Positions 18,114-28,755 of a stretch of DNA of 64,000 nt are shown here, piece by piece. Source of the stretch: an uncultured Algibacter sp. (GTDB lineage: Bacteria; Bacteroidota; Bacteroidia; Flavobacteriales; Flavobacteriaceae); NCBI GenBank assembly GCA_937958265.1, contig CALGNX010000016.1, positions 1 through 64,000 on the forward strand. The letters are read 5' to 3'. How positions within the stretch are numbered: the stretch's first letter is position 1; every line of letters begins with the position of its first letter. Below the pieces are notes generated by a model. The model worked only from the letters and a program-made list of their open reading frames with translations, made no database searches and was not told where the DNA came from. The translations under genes were made by a program, and so were the position numbers.

Positions 18114-20891
18114 ATGAGTATTTATAAAGATTACCTAAAACAGATAGAAGCACGTAAGCAACAAGGGCTTCATCCACAGCCTATTGATAGTGCTGAATTA
18201 TTAGCTGAGATAATTGAGCAAATTAAAGCAGAGAATCATGAGCACAGAGCAGATTCTCTTAACTTTTTTATTTATAATGTTTTACCAGGTACAACGAGTG
18301 CTGCTGGTGTAAAAGCTAAATTTTTAAAATCTATTATATTAGGTAACTCCATCGTTAAAGAAATTACTCAAGCTTCTGCATTTGAGCAATTATCTCATAT
18401 GAAGGGTGGTCCTTCTGTTCAAGTTTTATTGGATTTAGCACTAGGTGACGATGCTTCTATTGCAAAACAAGCTTCAGATGTTTTGAAAACGCAAGTATTC
18501 CTTTACGAGGCTGATACAGCGCGTTTAGAAGCCGCTTTAAAAGCAGGTAATGCCGTTGCAAAAGATATTATTGAAAGTTATGCTCGGGCAGAGTTTTTTA
18601 CAAAATTACCTGAAATAGAAGAGAAAATTGATGTAGTAACGTACATTGCTGGCGTAGGAGATATTTCAACAGACTTATTATCTCCAGGGGGCGATGCGCA
18701 CTCGAGGTCGGATAGAGAATTACATGGTCAATGTTTGTTCGAACATAATAAAGACATGCAAAATGAACTTTTAGCATTACAAAAAAAACACCCAAATAAA
18801 CGTGTTATGCTAATTGCAGAAAAAGGAACAATGGGCGTTGGTTCTTCAAGAATGTCTGGTGTAAATAACGTTGCTTTATGGACGGGTATTAAAGCTAGTC
18901 CTTATGTGCCATTTATAAATATAGCTCCAGTAATAGCTGGTACTAATGGAATTTCACCAATATTTTTAACCACCGTAGGTGTAACGGGCGGTATTGGGTT
19001 AGATCTTAAAAATTGGGTAAAACAAAAAGATGCAGAAGGAAACACAGTACGCGATGCTGAAGGAGAGCCTATTTTAAAGGAAACTTACTCTGTAGCAACA
19101 GGAACAGTATTAACTATTAATACTAAGGAAAAAAAGCTTTATAATGGCGATAAAGAATTAAAAGACATATCTGCGGCATTTACACCCCAGAAAATGGAGT
19201 TTATGAAAGCAGGTGGGTCTTATGCAGTTGTTTTTGGTAAAAAATTGCAAACTTTTGCTGCAAAAACTTTAGGTATTGAAGCACCTCAGGTTTACGCTAC
19301 ATCCAAAGAAATATCAATTGAAGGGCAGGGCCTTACCGCTGTCGAAAAAATATTTAACAAAAATGCTGTTGGTACAACACCAGGTAAAACACTGCATGCA
19401 GGATCTGATGTAAGAGTAGAGGTTAACATAGTAGGCTCACAGGATACAACAGGTTTAATGACTTCTCAAGAATTAGAGATGATGGCTGCTACAATTATAT
19501 CACCAATTGTAGATGGTGCATATCAATCGGGCTGTCATACTGCATCGGTTTGGGACGATAAATCGAAAGCTAACATTCCTAGGCTAATGCGTTTTATGAA
19601 CGATTTTGGTTTAATTACTGGGCGCGATCCAAAAGGGAAGTATTTCCCAATGACCGATGTAATCCATAAAGTACTTAACGATATTACAGTAGGAGACTGG
19701 GATATTATTATTGGTGGCGATTCGCATACACGTATGTCTAAAGGTGTAGCTTTTGGGGCCGATTCTGGCACAGTAGCATTAGCATTGGCTACGGGAGAGG
19801 CATCTATGCCAATACCAGAATCTGTAAAAGTAACGTTTAAAGGCGCTATGCGATCTTACATGGATTTCCGTGATGTTGTTCATGCTACGCAACAACAAAT
19901 GCTTAAGCAGTTTGGCGGGGAAAATGTTTTCCAAGGGCGAATAATTGAAGTACACATTGGTACATTAACAGCAGATCAAGCCTTTACATTTACAGATTGG
20001 ACAGCTGAAATGAAAGCAAAGGCATCTATTTGTATTTCGGAAGACGATACCTTAATTGAATCTTTAGAGATAGCAAAAGGTCGTATCCAAATCATGATAG
20101 ATAAAGGTATGGACAACAAGCTACAAGTACTTAAAGGTTTAGTCGATAAAGCTAATACTAGAATTAGCGAATTAAAAACTGGAATAAAACCAGCATTAAG
20201 GCCAGATGCTAATGCTAAATATCATGCAGAAGTAGTTATTGATTTGGATGAAATTGCTGAGCCTATGATAGCAGATCCCGATGTAAATAACGATGATGTT
20301 TCCAAACGTTATACACACGATGTAATTAGGCCATTATCATTTTATGGTGGTACTAAGAAAGTAGATTTAGGTTTCGTAGGATCGTGTATGGTACATAAGG
20401 GCGATATGAAAATTTTGGCTCAAATGTTAAAAAATATAGAAGCCCAACACGGAAAAGTAGAATTCAAGGCACCTTTAGTAGTTGCTCCACCAACTTATAA
20501 CATTGTTGACGAGTTAAAAGAAGAAGGCGATTGGGATGTATTAGTAAAATATTCAGGATTCGAATTTGATGATAGCGCACCAAAAGGTTTAGCACGAACA
20601 AAATACGAAAATATGTTGTATTTAGAGCGTCCGGGCTGTAACTTATGTATGGGTAATCAAGAAAAAGCAGAACCAGGCGATACGGTAATGGCAACATCAA
20701 CACGTTTGTTTCAAGGGCGTGTTGTAAAGGATTCAGGAGAGAAAAAAGGAGAATCATTATTATCTTCTACACCAGTGGTAGTCTTATCAACTATTTTAGG
20801 CAGAACACCTACAATGGCAGAGTATGAAGCAGCTGTAGATGGTATAGTTTTAACTAAATTCAAACCCTCTCAAAAGCAATTAGTAAGTTAA
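18114..20891 (+). CDS. acnB: Aconitate hydratase B / 2-methylisocitrate dehydratase
   Basis: This 925-residue enzyme isomerises citrate to isocitrate in the TCA cycle, and in many bacteria also serves the methylcitrate cycle. It has the AcnB-specific order: an N-terminal HEAT-like domain (about 1-160), a swivel domain with DLLSPGGDAHSRSDRE, then the catalytic domains. The [4Fe-4S] ligands are C758 (GSCMVHKG) and C842/C845 (GCNLCMGNQ). It is followed by a strong terminator and then a second, AcnA-type aconitase gene. Confidence 0.97.
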   Translation: MSIYKDYLKQIEARKQQGLHPQPIDSAELLAEIIEQIKAENHEHRADSLNFFIYNVLPGTTSAAGVKAKFLKSIILGNSIVKEITQASAFEQLSHMKGGPSVQVLLDLALGDDASIAKQASDVLKTQVFLYEADTARLEAALKAGNAVAKDIIESYARAEFFTKLPEIEEKIDVVTYIAGVGDISTDLLSPGGDAHSRSDRELHGQCLFEHNKDMQNELLALQKKHPNKRVMLIAEKGTMGVGSSRMSGVNNVALWTGIKASPYVPFINIAPVIAGTNGISPIFLTTVGVTGGIGLDLKNWVKQKDAEGNTVRDAEGEPILKETYSVATGTVLTINTKEKKLYNGDKELKDISAAFTPQKMEFMKAGGSYAVVFGKKLQTFAAKTLGIEAPQVYATSKEISIEGQGLTAVEKIFNKNAVGTTPGKTLHAGSDVRVEVNIVGSQDTTGLMTSQELEMMAATIISPIVDGAYQSGCHTASVWDDKSKANIPRLMRFMNDFGLITGRDPKGKYFPMTDVIHKVLNDITVGDWDIIIGGDSHTRMSKGVAFGADSGTVALALATGEASMPIPESVKVTFKGAMRSYMDFRDVVHATQQQMLKQFGGENVFQGRIIEVHIGTLTADQAFTFTDWTAEMKAKASICISEDDTLIESLEIAKGRIQIMIDKGMDNKLQVLKGLVDKANTRISELKTGIKPALRPDANAKYHAEVVIDLDEIAEPMIADPDVNNDDVSKRYTHDVIRPLSFYGGTKKVDLGFVGSCMVHKGDMKILAQMLKNIEAQHGKVEFKAPLVVAPPTYNIVDELKEEGDWDVLVKYSGFEFDDSAPKGLARTKYENMLYLERPGCNLCMGNQEKAEPGDTVMATSTRLFQGRVVKDSGEKKGESLLSSTPVVVLSTILGRTPTMAEYEAAVDGIVLTKFKPSQKQLVS

Positions 20892-20912
20892 TTTATAACA
20901 GTACATATTCAT

Positions 20913-20945
20913 AAAAAGTCCGAGTTTTATAGCTCGGGCTTTTTT
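20913..20945 (+). terminator. Rho-independent terminator of acnB
   Basis: AAAAAGTCCGAG (20913-20924) pairs with CTCGGGCTTTTT (20933-20944), a 12-bp stem with one G-U pair, followed by T residues. The remaining gap to 21268 is AT-rich with no visible gene; TATTTTG near 21216 is a weak minus-7 candidate for the second aconitase. Confidence 0.9.
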
Positions 20946-21268
20946 GTTTTTAAAGCAAATTCAAGTTATTATTTTATGTCGCAATAAAGCCTGCTTATCA
21001 TTTCATATTAACATATTGTAAATCACTATAAAGTTATAGGTAACGCGTCTTATTTTTTTATGGATTATCGTTTAGCAAGTAAAATAACATAGTTTTATAT
21101 AATTTTTATTATCTAAATTAAACAGTAAAGCAAATCGAACATCATACGTATCACTTATTAAATTTAAATTGTTCAATTAAAAAACCTTTATAAACTTGCT
21201 TTTTATTCCTACACTTATTTTGTATATTAGATACTATTCAGAAGAAAAATAACTAAACAAAATAATTT

Positions 21269-23536
21269 ATGGCATTTGACATCAATATGATTAGGGGCGT
21301 TTATACGAAAATGGCAGAACGCGTGGATAAAGCACGAGATATGGTAGGTAAACCATTAACGTTATCCGAAAAAATCTTGTATTCTCATCTTTGGGATGGC
21401 GAACCTACGCAAGCTTTCACTAGAGGTAAAGACTATGTAAACTTTGCCCCAGATAGAATCGCGTGTCAAGATGCTACTGCTCAAATGGCCTTATTGCAAT
21501 TTATGCAAGCCGGTAAACTTAAGGTCGCAGTACCAACCACAGTACATTGCGATCATTTAATTCAAGCTAAAAGCGGAGCAGTAACAGATTTGAAACACGC
21601 TAATAATGTAAGTAGCGAAGTTTTTAATTTTTTAGAATCGGTTTCAAATAAATATGGAATTGGTTTTTGGAAGCCAGGCGCAGGAATTATTCACCAAGTA
21701 GTGTTAGAGAATTATGCTTTTCCTGGAGGTATGATGATTGGTACAGATTCACACACTGTAAATGCAGGAGGATTAGGAATGGTTGCAATTGGTGTTGGAG
21801 GAGCCGATGCAGTTGATGTTATGGCAGGAATGGCATGGGAGCTTAAATTTCCTAAATTAATAGGAGTTAGGTTAACAGGTAAACTATCAGGCTGGACAGC
21901 CCCAAAAGACGTTATTTTAAAAGTAGCTGAAATTCTTACAGCCAAAGGGGGAACAGGTGCCATTGTAGAGTATTTTGGTCCTGGAGCAACAGCCATGTCT
22001 TGTACCGGAAAAGGAACTATTTGTAATATGGGTGCCGAAATAGGGGCAACAACATCTACATTTGGTTACGATGATTCTATGGAGCGCTATTTACGTGCCA
22101 CAGATAGGGCAGATGTTGCAGATGCTGCAAACGAAGTTAGAGCACATCTAACAGCAGATCCAGATGTTTATACCAACCCAGAAAATTACTTCGATCAAGT
22201 TATCGATATTAATTTATCAGAATTAGGGCCATTATTAAATGGGCCTTTCACACCAGATTTATCGACCTCCGTAGGATCAGAAATGACAAAAAAAGCTACG
22301 GCTAACGATTGGCCCATAAAAGTAGAATGGGGATTAATAGGCTCTTGCACCAACTCATCTTACGAAGATTTATCAAGAGCATCTTCCATTGCACAACAAG
22401 CTATAGATAAAGGCTTAAAAATGAAATCTGAATTAGGTATTAATCCCGGTTCAGAGCAAGTAAGATATACAGCCGAGCGCGATGGTATTCTTGGAATTTT
22501 TCAAAAATTAGATGCAAAAATATTCACCAATGCCTGTGGTCCATGTATTGGCCAATGGGCAAGATATAGCGACCCTAAAAATGCACCTAAAAATAGTATA
22601 GTACACTCTTTTAACAGAAACTTTGCTAAACGTGCAGACGGAAACCCCAATACGCACGCTTTTGTAGCATCTCCAGAGCTTACCGCAGCTATAGCCATAG
22701 CTGGTCGTTTAGATTTTAACCCTTTAACAGATACATTAATTAACCAAAACGGAGAGGAAGTCATGTTCGCCGAGCCAACAGGTTGGGAATTACCACCAAA
22801 AGGTTTTGATGTGAAAGAGAATGGATATTTAGCTCCAGAAGTAGATGGAAGCCACGTAAAAGTTTCAGTAAAAGACGATTCAGAGCGCTTGCAATTACTA
22901 ACACCTTTTAAACCTTTAGGAGAATCAATTAATGGTGCCAAGTTATTAATAAAAGCCTTTGGCAAGTGCACAACCGATCATATTTCAATGGCTGGCCCGT
23001 GGTTGCGTTTCAGAGGGCATTTAGATAATATTGCAAATAATACATTAATTGGAGCAATTAATGCTTTTAATAAAAAAACAAATTTTGTAAAAAACCAAAT
23101 CACTGGTGATTATGCAGGCGTACCAGATACAGCAAGAGCCTATAAAAAAGCAGGTATTAAAACCGTTGTAATTGGAGACCATAATTATGGTGAAGGATCC
23201 TCAAGAGAGCATGCAGCAATGCAACCAAGACATTTAGGTGTTGCAGCTGTTATTGTAAAATCGTTTGCAAGAATTCATGAAACAAACCTAAAAAAACAAG
23301 GGATGTTAGGCTTAACATTTGCTAACGAAGGCGATTACGATTTAATTCAGGAAAATGACACTTTTAATTTTACAGATTTAAATGCATTTGCTCCAGACAA
23401 ACCATTAACGCTGGAAATAATTCATGATGATGGAACTAAGGACACCATTAAATTAAACCACACCTATAATGCCGCACAAATTATATGGTATAACGAAGGC
23501 TCAGCTCTTAATTTAATTAAGAAACAAAATGCATAA
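21269..23536 (+). CDS. acn: Aconitate hydratase, mitochondrial/AcnA-type
   Basis: This 755-residue enzyme belongs to the AcnA/mitochondrial aconitase lineage. The [4Fe-4S] ligands are C360 ([10 protein letters not shown]) and C423/C426 ([10 protein letters not shown]). The substrate-binding serine loop is [10 protein letters not shown] near residue 645. It catalyses the same reaction as the AcnB just upstream, but has its own promoter region and terminator. A common view for two-aconitase bacteria is that one is the main cycle enzyme and the other serves stress or stationary phase; the sequence does not show which is which. Confidence 0.96.
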   Translation: MAFDINMIRGVYTKMAERVDKARDMVGKPLTLSEKILYSHLWDGEPTQAFTRGKDYVNFAPDRIACQDATAQMALLQFMQAGKLKVAVPTTVHCDHLIQAKSGAVTDLKHANNVSSEVFNFLESVSNKYGIGFWKPGAGIIHQVVLENYAFPGGMMIGTDSHTVNAGGLGMVAIGVGGADAVDVMAGMAWELKFPKLIGVRLTGKLSGWTAPKDVILKVAEILTAKGGTGAIVEYFGPGATAMSCTGKGTICNMGAEIGATTSTFGYDDSMERYLRATDRADVADAANEVRAHLTADPDVYTNPENYFDQVIDINLSELGPLLNGPFTPDLSTSVGSEMTKKATANDWPIKVEWGLIGSCTNSSYEDLSRASSIAQQAIDKGLKMKSELGINPGSEQVRYTAERDGILGIFQKLDAKIFTNACGPCIGQWARYSDPKNAPKNSIVHSFNRNFAKRADGNPNTHAFVASPELTAAIAIAGRLDFNPLTDTLINQNGEEVMFAEPTGWELPPKGFDVKENGYLAPEVDGSHVKVSVKDDSERLQLLTPFKPLGESINGAKLLIKAFGKCTTDHISMAGPWLRFRGHLDNIANNTLIGAINAFNKKTNFVKNQITGDYAGVPDTARAYKKAGIKTVVIGDHNYGEGSSREHAAMQPRHLGVAAVIVKSFARIHETNLKKQGMLGLTFANEGDYDLIQENDTFNFTDLNAFAPDKPLTLEIIHDDGTKDTIKLNHTYNAAQIIWYNEGSALNLIKKQNA

Positions 23537-23580
23537 ACAAATATTAAAATTAAATTAATTTTTACTCTTATATAACAATT

Positions 23581-23614
23581 AAAAAAATCCAGCTTTACGG
23601 TTGGATTTTTTTTT
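23581..23614 (+). terminator. Rho-independent terminator of the second aconitase
   Basis: AAAAAAATCCA (23581-23591) pairs with TGGATTTTTTT starting at 23602, ending in nine T residues. Confidence 0.85.
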
Positions 23615-23627
23615 GTAAAATGTTTTA

Positions 23628-23779
23628 GGCGTTACCCGAAAAGGGTCGGGCTTTACGTTATATCTTTTTAAAACAGGTATTGCAATACACAAAGCCTATT
23701 TAAACCAATAAAGTTTTAGTTTAAAATTAAAGTAGTATTTGCAAAGTTTTAAAAAGGATGCCACTGCAATCCCTAACGC
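23628..23779 (-). repeat. Dispersed structured intergenic repeat, copy C (152 nt, enlarged arm)
   Basis: Read on the minus strand it begins GCGTTAGGGATTGCAGTGG and ends GGGTAACGCC, like copies A and B. The inside is different and longer. CTTTTTAAAAC and GTTTTAAAAAG form a perfect 11-bp stem that closes a roughly 70-base arm. Near the 3' end ACCC-TTTTC-GGGT replaces the ACC-CTTGT-GGT hairpin of copies A and B, keeping the pairing with one more base pair. It lies between the second aconitase and mazG, opposite in direction to both genes. Confidence 0.75.
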
Positions 23780-23870
23780 ATACGATTCCAAACAAAAATG
23801 AAGACTTACTACCATTTCAAATTATTTTTATTTCAAAATTTCAAAATGTATTTTTACAAAAAAATAAAAA

Positions 23871-24650
23871 ATGAATACTAGAGCAGATCAATTAAAAGCA
23901 TTTGATAGATTGTTAACAATAATGGATGAGTTACGTGCGCAGTGCCCTTGGGATAAAAAGCAAACCATGGAAACCTTACGCCATTTAACAATAGAGGAAA
24001 CTTACGAACTTGGAGACGCCATTTTGGACAAAGATATGGAGGAGGTAAAAAAAGAATTAGGAGATGTGCTTTTGCATATTGTTTTTTATTCAAAAATAGG
24101 CAGTGAAACTAACGATTTTGATATTGCTGATGTTTGTAACAGTATTTGCGAAAAATTAATTCATAGGCATCCACATATTTATAGCGATGTAAAAGTTGAA
24201 AATGAAGCCGATGTTAAACGTAATTGGGAAAACCTAAAACTAAAAGAAGGTAAAACAAGTGTTTTAGAAGGTGTTCCCCGCAGCCTACCAGCCTTAGTAA
24301 AGGCCAATCGAATTCAAGAAAAAGTTGCAGGAGTAGGTTTTGATTGGGAAAAACCAGAGCAGGTTTGGGAAAAGGTAGAAGAAGAACTAAACGAGTTTAA
24401 AGTAGAGGTAGAAGCTAGCAACCAAGAAAACATGGAAAATGAATTTGGCGATGTTATATTTTCTTTAGTAAATTACGCACGTTTTTTAAATATAAATCCA
24501 GAAAATGCTTTGGAGCGTACCAATAAAAAATTCACAAAACGATTTCAATATTTAGAAAGTAAAGCTAAAATTTTAAACAAGCCACTAAAAGACATGACGT
24601 TGGCCGAAATGGATGTGTTTTGGGAAGAAGCAAAGCGCTTACCGAAATAA
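23871..24650 (+). CDS. mazG: Nucleoside triphosphate pyrophosphohydrolase MazG
   Basis: This 259-residue protein has two MazG domains. The first carries the Mg-binding EETYE (42-46) and KKELGD (60-65) residues, followed by the second with EEELNEF and ENEFGDVIFS. It hydrolyses (d)NTPs to monophosphates and is linked to clearing damaged nucleotides and to lowering ppGpp in E. coli. It is monocistronic and ends at a strong bidirectional terminator. Confidence 0.95.
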   Translation: MNTRADQLKAFDRLLTIMDELRAQCPWDKKQTMETLRHLTIEETYELGDAILDKDMEEVKKELGDVLLHIVFYSKIGSETNDFDIADVCNSICEKLIHRHPHIYSDVKVENEADVKRNWENLKLKEGKTSVLEGVPRSLPALVKANRIQEKVAGVGFDWEKPEQVWEKVEEELNEFKVEVEASNQENMENEFGDVIFSLVNYARFLNINPENALERTNKKFTKRFQYLESKAKILNKPLKDMTLAEMDVFWEEAKRLPK

Positions 24651-24775
24651 ATATTATAAAATATTTGATTTCTAAATATAACCTTTTGTAAGAATAAAAG
24701 CGATTACTAATATTAAATTTTATTTTTTAATATTTTTTAGCTCTTAAAAACTATTTAGTCGTTTTTTTATGAAAA

Positions 24776-24808
24776 AAAATCTCAGATTAATTAATAATCT
24801 GAGATTTT
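24776..24808. terminator. Bidirectional terminator between mazG and the DUF349 gene
   Basis: AAAATCTCAGATTA (24776-24789) and TAATCTGAGATTTT (24795-24808) form a perfect 14-bp stem with a five-base loop. There are A residues before and T residues after, so it can end transcripts from both sides. Confidence 0.9.
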
Positions 24809-24857
24809 AAAATTCTTATATATTGTTGGATAGTGCCGCTAAGAGCGCACTATTTTA

Positions 24858-26849
24858 TTAATATAATTTTTTTATTATTTGAAGTTTCGTTTTAAATAAG
24901 CTTAAAGATTCCTTGTGTTCTGCAATATTACTATATACCGCTTTAACTAAAGGGTTATCATCCTTAACATTCTTAAAAAACTGTAAGTTATTTTCTAATT
25001 GAATAATTTCTTTCTTTATTTCGTCTATTTTTTTACCAATAAAAACACGTTCGTTATCTAAATTTCTTTTATCATCAGAGTCAGCTAGAATCTCTAGTTT
25101 GTTTTCATATTTAATTAATTCAGCTTCTGTTTTGTCAATTTTTATATTGGTTAACAAATCATCAATTGCTTTTTGAAACTTACCATCAATATAGCGTTTA
25201 TCATTTGGTACACGGCCTAAGTTCTGCCATTGTTTAATTGAATTTTTAATAACCTCAATACCTTTTTCCTTATCAGTGGGTAGTTCTAAGTCTTTTAAAC
25301 TTTTTAAAAACTCAGCTTTTTTATTGTAGGCTTCAACTTGTTCTTCACTTACCGCATTCTTTTTAGCATTTACGCTATCAAAATAAGCATTACAAGCAGT
25401 TTTAAAACGTTTCCATATTTTGTCGCTATCTTTTCTTGGTACGTGTCCTATTTTTTTCCAATCCCCTTGAATTTTCTTCATTAAAGGTGTTGTAATTTCA
25501 AAATCGTCACTTTCCTTATGGGTTTCTGCTATTTTAATTAAATCGAGTTTGAGTTGTAAATTATTAAACTGCTCCTGTTTTAAGTCTTTATAAAAAGCGT
25601 TCTTTTTCTTATTAAATAAACGAACTCCATTTTTAAATTTAGCCCAAGTTTCTTCATTTACTTTTATAGGTACCTTTCCTGCATTAAAAAAGGCTTCCCT
25701 TAATGTTTCAATTGTTTTAATGTTTTGCTGTAATGCATTGTGCGATTGTGTGTTTTGTTCTGCAATGGCTTCAATTCTTGATATAATTTCTAGTTTTACT
25801 TCAAGATTTTTTTCATGTATTTTATCGACACCTTTATAGTATTCCTGGCGCTTATCATTAATAATTTTTGTAGCTACCTTAAAACGATCCCAAATACTTT
25901 CGCGATGTTCCTTAGGTACAGGACCAAGTTCTTCTTTCCACATTTTGTGTAGTTCCTGTAATTCTCTAAACGCACGTAAAGCGTCATCGTCCTGTGCTAA
26001 TTCTTCTGCACGCTCGATAATTAATAATTTGCGTTCTAAATTATGTTTAAAATCTAAATCGCGAAGATCTCTGTTTGTGTTTAAAAAATCGTAGAATATT
26101 TCTGTATGATGATGATAACTATTCCAAGCGTTATTATACTTATCTCTAGGTATAGGGCCTGAGTTTCTCCAACGTTCTTGTAAATCTTTAAAGTGCTTGT
26201 AGGTCGTGTTAATGTTTTCTTCAACATTAATTAGGCTTTTTAATTCCTCTATAATTTCAAGTTTATTGGCTAAATTTTGTTTTAAGTTTTGCTCTAAACT
26301 TTTGTAGTAGTTATTAATTTTTTGCCTGTAGCTTTTGTAAGCCTCTTTATACCTTTTTTGTACTGGCGAGGTATAATAAAAATCAATTTCATTACCGCCA
26401 TCGTTTATAAACTCCTCTTTTTTCTCATCGATTAAGGTTTGAAGTTTTGTTTTAAACTCTGTATTTATGCTATCAACATGATTTTTTATAGTCTGTACTT
26501 TTTCTTTTTCTAAAAGCTTTTCTAGTTCGTTTACTAAAGCTTCTAGAGACATGGTGTCGTAGGCTTTTACTTCAATTTTATGTCTATCTTTATTGCTTTC
26601 ATCCTCGGCATCTTCAGCATTTGATACTTCTATTTCATTAATAAGCTCATCATTTTCATCCGTCGCTTTTATTTCTTGTTCAGGTTTCTCAACACTAGTT
26701 TTAATGTCATCACCTGCTGTTGTAGATGCATTAATTATCTGTGAATCATCAAGTGTTAAGTTCTCTACTTTTTGATTCTTATTTAATGTGTTGGAATTGT
26801 TGTTAGAATGTATTCCTTCTACTGTTTCAGTTTTATTTATATCAGACAT
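24858..26849 (-). CDS. DUF349-repeat coiled-coil protein
   Basis: This 663-residue cytoplasmic protein has an acidic, low-complexity N terminus (to about 90) and then a long run of DUF349 repeats. Each has a W-x-x-x-G/N-x-V/I-P core: WRNSGPIP, WKEELGPVPKEHRESIW, FFNAGKVPIKVNEETW, WKKIGHVPRKDSDKIW and WQNLGRVPNDKR. The protein is almost wholly helical. DUF349 proteins are common in Bacteroidota and have no settled role; binding to nucleic acid or cytoskeletal use has been suggested elsewhere only loosely. It ends at the shared terminator with mazG. Confidence 0.9.
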   Translation of the reverse strand: MSDINKTETVEGIHSNNNSNTLNKNQKVENLTLDDSQIINASTTAGDDIKTSVEKPEQEIKATDENDELINEIEVSNAEDAEDESNKDRHKIEVKAYDTMSLEALVNELEKLLEKEKVQTIKNHVDSINTEFKTKLQTLIDEKKEEFINDGGNEIDFYYTSPVQKRYKEAYKSYRQKINNYYKSLEQNLKQNLANKLEIIEELKSLINVEENINTTYKHFKDLQERWRNSGPIPRDKYNNAWNSYHHHTEIFYDFLNTNRDLRDLDFKHNLERKLLIIERAEELAQDDDALRAFRELQELHKMWKEELGPVPKEHRESIWDRFKVATKIINDKRQEYYKGVDKIHEKNLEVKLEIISRIEAIAEQNTQSHNALQQNIKTIETLREAFFNAGKVPIKVNEETWAKFKNGVRLFNKKKNAFYKDLKQEQFNNLQLKLDLIKIAETHKESDDFEITTPLMKKIQGDWKKIGHVPRKDSDKIWKRFKTACNAYFDSVNAKKNAVSEEQVEAYNKKAEFLKSLKDLELPTDKEKGIEVIKNSIKQWQNLGRVPNDKRYIDGKFQKAIDDLLTNIKIDKTEAELIKYENKLEILADSDDKRNLDNERVFIGKKIDEIKKEIIQLENNLQFFKNVKDDNPLVKAVYSNIAEHKESLSLFKTKLQIIKKLY

Positions 26850-26994
26850 TTAAAAATGTTATGGTTCGTTAAAATTGTATGCGACTTTAAAGATACTAAC
26901 AAGTCGAGTATTTACAAAGTACAACTTGGTTTTTAATGGTTATTAACTTCTAAAAGATAAAATTAGTTAATATAATTCTATTTTTAAAACTAAT

Positions 26995-27741
26995 TTATTT
27001 CGATTCTAGTTTCCAGATAGACCATGATTTTTCAGCTTGTAACTTTAACATATTTGATCCGTTTATAATTACTGCTTTGTTCTTTTTTCCTTGTTGTAAA
27101 AATTTTGTTTCTGCAGGGTTATATATTAAATCGAATAAAATATGATGTTTATTTATTGCTGCGTATGGAATGGTAGGACACGCTTCTGTATCTGGAAATG
27201 TTCCCAAAGGAGTGCAATTAATAATTATTTGATGCTCTAAAATATCTTTTGCAGTAAGTGTTTCGTAAGAAAAACTAATTCCTTCTTTTAATGTTCGTGA
27301 TACATATTTGTATTTTATACCTAATTCTTTAAGTGCATATGCTACTGCTTTGCTAGCACCTCCAGTTCCTAAAATTAATGCTTTCTTGTGTTTGGGTTTT
27401 ATAAATGGCTTTAGGCTTTTTTTAAATCCATAACAATCTGTATTGTAGCCTACGAGTTTCCCTTGCTTGCTAACTTTTATAGTATTTACAGCACCAATAG
27501 CTTTGGCTTTTTTGTTTACCTTATCCAAAAAAGGAATAACTTTTTCCTTGTAGGGAATGGTTACATTCATTCCTTTTAGGCCTTTTGTCCTTTCTATTAT
27601 ATTGGGCAATAAATCTATATTATCAATATCAAAGTTTTCGTACGACGTATTTTTTATACCTTCATTATCAAATTTTTCGTTAAAATATGTTTTTGAAAAT
27701 GAATAAGAAATGTTTCTTCCTAGTAATCCTAATTTGTTCAT
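26995..27741 (-). CDS. aroE: Shikimate dehydrogenase
   Basis: The protein reduces 3-dehydroshikimate to shikimate with NADPH in aromatic amino-acid synthesis. I start it at the ATG at 27741, giving MNKLGLLGRN and 248 residues. The longer frame to 27771 would begin inside the upstream DUF368 gene and adds ten residues that do not fit the family. Visible residues are the catalytic K65 in NVTIPYKEK, D102 in GYNTD, and the NADP-binding GTGGAS at 125-130. The start lies two bases after the DUF368 stop, so the genes are probably cotranscribed. Confidence 0.95.
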   Translation of the reverse strand: MNKLGLLGRNISYSFSKTYFNEKFDNEGIKNTSYENFDIDNIDLLPNIIERTKGLKGMNVTIPYKEKVIPFLDKVNKKAKAIGAVNTIKVSKQGKLVGYNTDCYGFKKSLKPFIKPKHKKALILGTGGASKAVAYALKELGIKYKYVSRTLKEGISFSYETLTAKDILEHQIIINCTPLGTFPDTEACPTIPYAAINKHHILFDLIYNPAETKFLQQGKKNKAVIINGSNMLKLQAEKSWSIWKLESK

Positions 27742-27743
27742 AG

Positions 27744-28754
27744 TTATTTTGATGTTTTTTGTGCGTACCACTCTAATGCCAAAACTATTGTAATGCCAAA
27801 GATAATGAATGTAATAGCGTAGTATGTTTCGTTATTTAATTCTGGCATAAAACGGTTGTAATTTTCAATAATTTTATGGCCTCTAGAGTCTATTAAGTAG
27901 CTTCCTGCTTCGTTAATTTTATACATTGTTTTTTTCCATGGCCATACCACGCCAAGCGAGCCAATAATAAATCCGCTAATTAAAGAAAGGGTAATATTTT
28001 TATAATGTTTAAGAATATAGCTTAATGCGTGAGAAAAGGTAACTAAACCCGTAATTGATCCTACAGTAAATATTATTAAAACCTTTAACATTCTTAAACG
28101 CTCTGTATTTTCAATGAAACTATAATTACCACGAAATAATTCATAAAATGTATTATAAAGTGCATTTACAGAATCGACTAAAAGCAGTACGTAGTTTCCT
28201 AAAAGGATGAGAATAAAGGAGCCAGAAAGGCCAGGTAATGTCATGCCAGAAACGCTAATTATTCCACAGAAAAAAACAAACCATAAGTTATCATTTTCTT
28301 TTGCTGGATTTAAATAACTAATAGCAATACCGAGTAGCCCACCAATAATTAAAGTGCTGTATGTTTTATAATTCCAACTTTTAAAATCTTTTAGTATGTA
28401 ATAAATGGAACCTATAATCATCCCAAAAAACACACTCCATACATAGAGTTTAAAATGCGTAATTAAATAGTCTAAAACCTTGGAAATACTAAAATAACTT
28501 ATAATTACGCCAAGGAATAGTAGGCTTAAAAAAGGACCATTTATATAATTGTAAAAACTTTTAAAGCGACCAGATGTTAATAGTTTGAAAGCGTCTAGGT
28601 TTATTTTTTTAAGAGAATAAATAAACTCCTCGTAAAAACCAGCCACAAAAGCCACAACACCACCAGAAACTCCGGGTACTTTATTAGCAGCACCCATGGC
28701 AATACCTTTGAGAATTAGAAAAAATTTATCTGTAAATGTTCTGGTTCGTTCCAT
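27744..28754 (-). CDS. DUF368 (PopT-type) polyprenyl-phosphate transporter, copy 2
   Basis: This 336-residue integral membrane protein has about nine hydrophobic segments. Its N-terminal signature GAANKVPGVSGGVVAFVAGFYEE is repeated in inverted form as GMTLPGLSGSFILILLG. DUF368 proteins (PopT) have been shown to recycle undecaprenyl phosphate across the membrane for wall and surface polymer synthesis. The gene starts one base after the stop of a second DUF368 gene, and aroE follows. The protein is a little longer than its neighbour, with an insert near residue 285. Confidence 0.9.
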   Translation of the reverse strand: MERTRTFTDKFFLILKGIAMGAANKVPGVSGGVVAFVAGFYEEFIYSLKKINLDAFKLLTSGRFKSFYNYINGPFLSLLFLGVIISYFSISKVLDYLITHFKLYVWSVFFGMIIGSIYYILKDFKSWNYKTYSTLIIGGLLGIAISYLNPAKENDNLWFVFFCGIISVSGMTLPGLSGSFILILLGNYVLLLVDSVNALYNTFYELFRGNYSFIENTERLRMLKVLIIFTVGSITGLVTFSHALSYILKHYKNITLSLISGFIIGSLGVVWPWKKTMYKINEAGSYLIDSRGHKIIENYNRFMPELNNETYYAITFIIFGITIVLALEWYAQKTSK

Positions 28755-28755
28755 G

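Noticed and set aside
18598..18795. Other short frames on the strand opposite to genes
   Set aside because: All lie inside well-supported genes on the other strand, and lack start context and conserved motifs.
22501..22971. 156-codon open frame on the minus strand within the second aconitase gene
   Set aside because: It is antisense to a clearly coding aconitase and shows no protein-like pattern; it is a shadow of codon bias.
27742..27771. Longer aroE start at 27771
   Set aside because: It would begin inside the upstream DUF368 gene; the ATG at 27741 gives the family-typical N terminus and normal operon spacing.
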